Source of the DNA: Clytia hemisphaerica
Taxonomy: Eukaryota; Cnidaria; Hydrozoa; Leptothecata; Clytiidae
Direction: 5' to 3'
Assembly (NCBI GenBank): GCA_902728285.1
Contig: CACVBU010000558.1
Location: 386,599 to 450,598, forward strand
Length of the DNA stretch: 64,000 nucleotides
Every line of letters starts with the position of its first letter. The stretch's first letter is position 1. Under the pieces are notes generated by a model. The model saw only the letters and a program-made list of their open reading frames with translations. It did not search any database and was not told the origin of the DNA. Both the position numbers and the translations under genes were made by a program. This document shows, piece by piece, positions 58,190 to 64,000 of the stretch.

Positions 58190-60215
58190 TTGGGGCTTAG
58201 AAGAAAAAAATGCCGTAGTAGCACAACAATATCTCTAAATATTGACGGACATGTAACATCTGATCCTAAAGTAACAAGCGAGGAATTGAATAAATATTTT
58301 ACTTAAATTCTCTGTTTTTCGAGGAGATACAAGCTGAGGAAATCGTAAAAATTATCAATGCTCTTAAACCTAAGGCAAATGGACCATTCAGCATTCCACC
58401 AAAAATCTTAAAATCGGTTCTTGGTGAGGTAGCTCAACTCCTTGCTAAAATTTTCAATTTATCAATACAGACAGGCAAGTTCATAACAACTCTTAAAGTA
58501 GCAAAAGTAATACCCGTGTATAAAAATAAAGGTTCCCCATACGATCCTAACAACTTTAGACCAATTTCGCTCCTCTCTAATATTGATAAAATTTTTGAAA
58601 AATTAATTAAATTCAGAGTTGTAAATTTTCTTAACATTAACAACAGCATCTTCAAAAACCAATTTGGATTCCGTAATAAACACTCTACTTCTCACGCATT
58701 AATAAATCTAACAGAAAAAATTCGGTCAAATATTGACAAAGGGTTGTATTCTTGCGGGGTATTCATTGATCTTCAAAAAGCTTTCGATACAGTAGATCAT
58801 GAAATTCTTCTATCAAAACTTCATCACTATGGCATACGTGGCGTTGCGAACCTCTGGTTTCGATCTTACCTGACTGAGAGGAAACAATATGTTTCAATTT
58901 CTGGGCATGATTCCTCAAAACGATCTATCAGACACGGAGTCCCCCAGGGCTCTGTCCTAGGGCCTCTACTTTTTCTAATATATATAAATGACATTCCTGA
59001 AGCCATTCTGAATAGCGAAACAAACCTCTTTGCTGACGACACCTGTCTTCTCTCTTCCGATTCGAATCTAAATTCACTTGAGACGAAAGTGAATTCTGAC
59101 TTAATCAGACTCTCCTCTTGGCTTCGTGCCAACAAAATCTCTCTTAATACTACAAAAACTGAGGTTATCCTGTTTAGAAGTAAAAATAAACCTGTACCAT
59201 ATACAATGAATCTCAATCTTGATGGGCATGTCTTGAAATTTTCGAAATGTGTCAAATATCTTGGTCTTTTTCTCGATGAATGCCTAGCGTGGAATTTCCA
59301 TTTTGACCATTTATCCGCAAAACTTAGAAGGTCAAATGGCATTTTATCCAAACTGCGTCACTTTGTTCCACAGACCATTCTTAAAACTTTATACTATGCT
59401 ATTTTTCATCCTCATCTGTCATACGCAATAATCGTATGGGGGCAAAGTCTCACTCAAAACTCTAGAATAGGCAAACTTCAAAAAAGATGCGTGCGCATCT
59501 TGACTTTTTCAGATTTTAATGCAGAATCTGCTCCTCTTTTCATTAACCTGGATATTCCAACTTTGCCACATACTGTAACAAAGTTCAATATCCGACTCGT
59601 ACATCAAACTCTCACTAATCTTTCTCCTGAAGCTGTTACGAACATTTTAAACTTCAAAACTCTGTCTCATAATTATCTTACTAGAAATAACGAACTGAAA
59701 CTTTTGGAGCGCCCAAAAGCCAAAACATTAAACTATGGATTGAAATCGATTAAGTACCAATCTCTTTTAAACTGGAACCAGCTAATATTACATACTAAAA
59801 TCGATCTACAACCATTATCTGGATATATGATCAAAAAAAGATAAGCGAGTTCCTTCAAAATTGACCTCTTGCATACCAGAAAAATGAAAGTCCATATAGA
59901 TATAAAAATACTCTAATTTGATTTATTAAAACAAAAGATTACTTATATAACTATATTTTTTTTTGTCGATAGTTACGTTGAGTTTTTTTTTTACTTTGTT
60001 ATTTGGAATATTGAAATATTGTTACTCTAATAGTTATATCAACCACACAGAAAAAAAATCTGCGTCCAGGTAGCCATTCCATATGATTAGACGGAAACGT
60101 CTATTGGATGGACTCCTGGCCTGCATCCCCTCCCCTAATTTATACAAACTTAAATATGTAAATTTTTAATGATATGCAGGCGAATAAATAAGTTTTGAAT
60201 TTGAATTTGAATTGA
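58190..60215 (+). mobile_element. 5'-truncated non-LTR retrotransposon (LINE) of a second type
   Basis: The RT frame at 58300-59844 is followed by about 370 bases of 3' UTR ending in a TTTGAA microsatellite-like tail (60195-60215), typical of CR1/L2/Jockey-like LINEs. No endonuclease is present. The upstream 58225-58305 encodes a linker-like peptide (SDPKVTSEELNKYFT) in another frame, so a frameshift precedes the RT. It differs from the LINE at 9922 in both RT sequence and tail. Confidence 0.85.
58306..59844 (+). pseudogene. LINE reverse transcriptase domain, second element
   Basis: Open from 58306 with IQAEEIVKIINALKPKANGP, AKVIPVYKNKG, NFRPISLLSN, NQFGFRNKHST, IDLQKAFDTVDH, HGVPQGSVLGPLLF and the catalytic FADD box (FADDTCLL), then NKTEVILF-like and KYLGLFLDE motifs and the C-terminal domain (QKRCVRILTF) to TAA at 59844. 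The RT core is uninterrupted, so the insertion may be fairly young, but there is no endonuclease. Confidence 0.85.
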
Positions 60216-60661
60216 AGAAGAAAATCGAAAAATTAACAAGGGGCGTTTATTAGGCACTTGGGAATATTTATCCACAGAGGGTGTGGGTGAGGATTAAAGG
60301 TTTTTGGTGACACAGTATTTCCAGATGTCACCAGATGTCTAGGTCTAGCAGTTTCCATTCAAAAAAATCACATTTCAGGCTAAAGGTAGGGTGTGGTAAC
60401 AGAATTGATGATCTATTATGAGACAAAGCTTTTGCTGAAAAAAATCTTACAAATCGCCCAATTTTTACTTGAAAATTTTAACAAAACACAAAATAATCTG
60501 ATTTTTTTGGTAATCATGAATTTTTTGGAATAGCCAGAGAATCATTTCAAAAGGTTTTTAAAGAAAAATTTAGAAATGAGAAATTGGCTGTTTAAAATGG
60601 TGTCATTCCTGCTTTCAATTTTTTTTTTACTTTTTAGGGAGTTTTCATTTTCAGTACTGTA

Positions 60662-61402
60662 TTGGAGATGGTTACTTGCGGAGTAAATAATTGTACCAAA
60701 GAAGCTGAGCAAAGATGCAGCAGATGTAAGAACAAGAACTATTGCTCTAAAGATTGCCAAGTAGCTGACTGGAAAGCTCATAAAAAGTCATGTGGGAAAA
60801 AGCAAGACCAATCCCAACAACACTGTCAAGGAGGTGTTTCAATGTTTGATTTAATAAGAAACAAAACAGCTTGGTTTGAAAGTTCTGAAGGGGATAAAAA
60901 GTATGAATGGCTCATTGATGCTTATCGATTAAGACTAGATGATGACTATGTTTGGGGTGGTGGCAATTTACATGGTTTATATGATGTTCAAATTCAGGAT
61001 CTAGGAACCAATGCTCGAAAACAACATATTATTAAAGATTTTATGGTTTTTATGAAATTGGCTGTTCAAAATGGTGTCATTCCTGCTACTGGATTCAACT
61101 TCGAGAAATGTTTACGAGTTGGCGAAGAAAATTTAGGATTTGCTTTTGAGAAAAGTGATGCTACAGAGAAATGGGGTTTTGGTGTAGGCATGCCCTTGCG
61201 TGGAATGGCAGAGCATGTTTATGGTACATCTTGCCAATACTCTGGGGATGAGATGAATGAAGCTGAACAGAAAGTTACTGACTGTATTGAATATGCTTTT
61301 AGGAGAGGTATAAAAAATGCAGATGCTTCTCTATTTAATGATATTGGTGGGAAAAATGCTTGGTTAAAACTTTATAAAGATATGGCTACACGGTTTCATT
61401 AA
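60662..61402 (+). CDS. MYND zinc-finger protein, intronless, 246 aa
   Basis: Residues about 6-44 form a MYND finger, a protein-interaction zinc module: C6, C11, then CSRC, YC, KDC and HKKSC supply the ligands (two zinc sites, usual C-x2-C-x4-C-x3-C-x7-H-x3-C ending). Residues about 70-220 contain WLIDAYRLRLDDDYVWGG, LHGLYD, FMVFMKLA and PLRGMAEHVYG. These recall a domain I associate with fungal MYND proteins (IDxxRxRxEDEY, RGLY, PMxLRxLAExxYG). The frame is open from ATG to TAA with no intron, unlike the other genes here. The ATG at 60668 (MVTCG) is an equally possible start. Upstream, 60580-60613 repeats part of the coding region (61054-61087). Function unknown; possibly a scaffold or an orphan retrocopy. 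Confidence 0.85.
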   Translation: MEMVTCGVNNCTKEAEQRCSRCKNKNYCSKDCQVADWKAHKKSCGKKQDQSQQHCQGGVSMFDLIRNKTAWFESSEGDKKYEWLIDAYRLRLDDDYVWGGGNLHGLYDVQIQDLGTNARKQHIIKDFMVFMKLAVQNGVIPATGFNFEKCLRVGEENLGFAFEKSDATEKWGFGVGMPLRGMAEHVYGTSCQYSGDEMNEAEQKVTDCIEYAFRRGIKNADASLFNDIGGKNAWLKLYKDMATRFH

Positions 61403-61565
61403 AGTTGATTGACTACCTTTAAAAATTTTGTTGTGTGTTTTGTATATCAATGTTGCAGTTTTTTGCACGAAAATCTAGTTTTGCTATGGATTCAAGAATA
61501 TATATTTGAATAGTTAAAAATTACTTTGGTGCTAGATTCAATGTTAATTATACTCAAAACAAGAA

Positions 61566-62208
61566 CGAAAACATATAAAATGCATACCTTGAGTGTACGT
61601 CCTTTTGGTATGCTTTTAAACCATTTTAAACCATTTCAGATAAAACAAGATTTCCCTCCTTATCCAATTTTCATTTTGAATTTAGCTCTTATAATTTTAA
61701 TTTTTGCTTAAAAGTATCATTTCCGCAAAACACCCCTAAAATACGTCCAATATTAGTTAATAGTTTTCTATTTGGTCAAAATTCAAAGATATCTAACAAA
61801 AAATCTTGTTGCGAAGGAAAACGAGAGAGAAATTCAAAAAACTATCTACCAAGAATAAACTGGCAAAGATGACGTTCTTATTGATGTTCTATCTCTTATT
61901 CCGAGTTCTATAAGTAAACAATCCAGCCGCAGCTTTCTTATACTTTGATACCCATATCTAGAAAGATAGAATAACCATTTGCATCTATTTGAACACAAAA
62001 TTCATGACATTAGAAGTTAAATAGACAGTGCTTTTATTACTTTCCATTTTCGTTTTAGAAATTTATTAACTAAAAAAGATAAAATATGCCTTCAAATGCG
62101 AGAATCTAAATCACAAAAGAAATGAAAACAACTATGGTTTTATCTGAAATGGTTTGAAAGCATACCAAAAGGATGTACACTCAAGGTATGCATTTTATAT
62201 ATTTTCGT
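61566..62208. mobile_element. Inverted-repeat element, about 75-bp arms
   Basis: Left 61566-61646 (CGAAAACATATAAAATGCAT, TGAGTGTACGTCCTTTTGGT) pairs with 62135-62208. It lies just after the MYND gene and could supply its 3' UTR. Confidence 0.7.
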
Positions 62209-62218
62209 TGACTATCGT

Positions 62219-62492
62219 TGATAATAGCGAGATTATGTATCTGGAATTCTCTAAGGCTACGGTTAAAGCGGCGAGGTAAATGGCGAGTAAGGCAAGTAAT
62301 GACGGGTGAAAGCAAGTTCGATATTTGACGTACGGCATTATGTCGACTTTGCTTATACGGTGTTTTGGTGTTTTTCCCGTATATACAGAGCAAAGTAGAC
62401 AACGACATGTCGCCTTTGGTGACGACCTGCATGGGCAGCCCTGCAACCGTAGCCGTAGAATATCTCCGATACATACATAATCTCGCTAATAA
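62219..62492. mobile_element. Second copy of the 8908-9122 MITE family
   Basis: Ends TGATAATAGCGAGATTATGT and ACATAATCTCGCTAATAAA; internal similarity to 8908-9122. It abuts the right arm of the inverted repeat 61566-62208. Confidence 0.65.
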
Positions 62493-63117
62493 ATGACTTC
62501 ACACTGTAAACCATGTCTTAGGATAGGGAATGCCTTTTGTGCAGCATAAGAAATGTTTGATGTTTTTCTTTTGTGTCTTCGTGTCATGGTTTCTAGCTTT
62601 ATGAATTAAAAGGCTTTCAAAAGAATTTTGCTCTTTAAAATTTAGCAGTAAAATCGCTAAAGATTTTCATGGTGTTTCACTTTAAGACTTCTTGAAAGAC
62701 TTTTCCAAATGAGAGAATACTATACCTTGTGTACCGTTTCAACAGTACATAATATGCTTGAACCGAAGCATTTTTTGAAAAATGGCAAACAAAACAATTT
62801 TTTCCGGCAAATTTGGGCAAATTTGGTTCATAATCTTTTTCAGATTTTTTACATAAAGATCGTGGGCAAAAAACTGGCTGAAGCCGATTTTTGGGAAAAT
62901 TTATTTTGGCCGTAAAAATCGGATTTTCTATTTGGGGAAATTCCCTTTTGTCACTTGTAGGAAAAATGAACATTTCTCGCGATTGGCTTGGTTTTTCCTG
63001 ATTTTTAAGTTTGCCTTTTTATTCTATTTTCTTACTACCGTATCCTTTTGACTTGATATAGAGAACTCCTGATATGATAGCTTGCTCGAGATTTCTATAA
63101 AGCCAATCAAAAAACGA

Positions 63118-63245
63118 GCTCATAAAAGTATGCTAGGTCTCTCCTTGCGACCAAATCCGTTGCTTAGGCCATCGCCATCATAAAAATCAAAAAGGTTGGA
63201 TTCAGCAAACCGGTTTTCATCGCCAGGTTTCCACAGCCTAGGGAG
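63118..63245. repeat. Dispersed repeat, copy 2 (GCCATCnCCATCAT family)
   Basis: Second copy of the repeat at 3250-3385, alignable over about 130 bases with scattered substitutions. Confidence 0.55.
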
Positions 63246-63372
63246 GTAAAATGGAAGCAAGAACAAAGAAATGTGTCATCGAGTGTGCTATTTTTATTCT
63301 CATTAGAAATTTTGATATAATATACAGTTGAAATTTTTAGTTACTTTCACCATACCTTTTGGTATTTTTTAC

Positions 63373-63548
63373 CGTCCTGAGGGAATGTTTTTGTTGTGAA
63401 TGGACCTGCTTCAAAAGAAATACTCATATCATCTTTCTCTCCACTGATAAAGGACTTTTTACACGTGGTATGACCAGTTATTGTCAGTCCTTCCATTTTG
63501 AGTGGTTTTCTTACTGGAATACCGTCACCTCCAATGTATGGCCCATAT
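63373..63548 (-). CDS. Candidate internal exon of an unidentified gene
   Basis: On the minus strand the acceptor TTTGTAG is followed by 1 + 58 codons + 1 base with no stop, ending at the donor GGTAAAAA. The peptide starts YGPYIGGDGIPVRKP and ends EAGPFTTKTFPQDG, with a composition like real coding sequence. I do not recognise a domain. I could not find its neighbouring exons; the upstream ones probably lie right of 64000. It would converge on the MYND gene. Confidence 0.5.
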
Positions 63549-64000
63549 CTACAAATAAGATAATTGAGGATATTTAAAAAGGGTCATGAATGTAATACAA
63601 TGACGGATCTGAAGGAGGGTTTCTTTTACCGTACTTCTATACTCCTTATAAGGATATGAAAAGTCATACATTTTGAACCCCTCTCAGAACCACCACTATA
63701 ATAAAATGTAAGCATTACACAAACAAAGCACGTACACTAAGCTAATCCACGATGAAACAATAGAAACAATTAAAATAAGGATCAAATCCACGATGAAACA
63801 ATAGAAACAATTTAAATAAGGATTAAAACGAAAATTTAAAAATTCGTGAAATTCAAAATTTTTTTAAGAGAATTAGTCATTTGCCAAATTAAATCCCCGC
63901 TAAAAATGTCATTTTGGCCAAGTGCAAAATTAAATCCACGCCAAAGTTAATCCATTTAAGCTGTCCTTACGAACGTTTCAAGAAACTGAAAACGGCGTCC

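Larger units (their letters stand above)
61403..63372. other. Region between the MYND gene and the candidate exon
   Basis: Contains an inverted repeat at 61566-62208, a MITE at 62219-62492 and a dispersed repeat at 63118-63245. The minus-strand frame 62677-62973 has no recognisable similarity and I do not annotate it. Confidence 0.55.

Noticed and set aside
58866-59351. 161-codon minus-strand open frame
   Set aside because: Shadow of the LINE reverse transcriptase on the plus strand.
62677-62973. 98-codon minus-strand frame near the candidate exon
   Set aside because: No clear acceptor in phase with 63373 and no recognisable product; kept out of the annotation.

Overview
This is a nuclear genome window from an animal. 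It is visibly AT-rich. The genes are split into many short exons with GT-AG introns of hundreds to thousands of bases, and the non-coding DNA is crowded with short inverted-repeat transposons, fold-back hairpins, tRNA-like SINE heads and decayed non-LTR retrotransposons. There are no operons, ribosome binding sites or CRISPR arrays. The protein families (an APC/C subunit 7 and an SV2-related transporter) point to a metazoan. A non-bilaterian or other invertebrate, perhaps a cnidarian, would fit, but that placement is a guess.

Layout. Positions 80-24091, minus strand: ANAPC7, a TPR subunit of the anaphase-promoting complex. I rebuilt 17 coding exons by eye; the 3' end runs off the left edge. 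One of its introns holds a decayed LINE (about 9922-13565, minus) and several hold MITEs. Positions 24092-28161: intergenic, mostly nested repeats. Positions 28162-33571, minus: a complete nine-exon gene for an unrecognised 416-residue secreted lysine/glutamate-rich protein. Positions 36980-52226, plus: a complete 16-exon SVOP-like major facilitator transporter of 517 residues. Its 7.1 kb first intron carries nested MITEs and a 2.5 kb palindrome. Positions 52227-60661: repeats, a three-level transposon nest (54827-56472) and a 5'-truncated LINE (about 58190-60215, plus). Positions 60662-61402, plus: an apparently intronless MYND zinc-finger gene. Positions 63373-63548, minus: one well-formed candidate exon of an unknown gene that probably continues to the right.

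The genes do not form a pathway. ANAPC7 and the secreted-protein gene share the minus strand; the secreted-protein gene and SVOP are divergent, about 3.4 kb apart. From memory, ANAPC7 and SVOP both lie in human 12q24.11, so the neighbourhood may keep an old animal linkage.

The most distinctive material is in the repeats. Three elements begin CCAGA and end TCTGG, and each is flanked by a perfect 6-bp target duplication; one sits inside another. There are also very long hairpins in introns and a nested set of MITE families. All splice sites were read by eye from homology, reading-frame phase and GT-AG signals, without alignment software.
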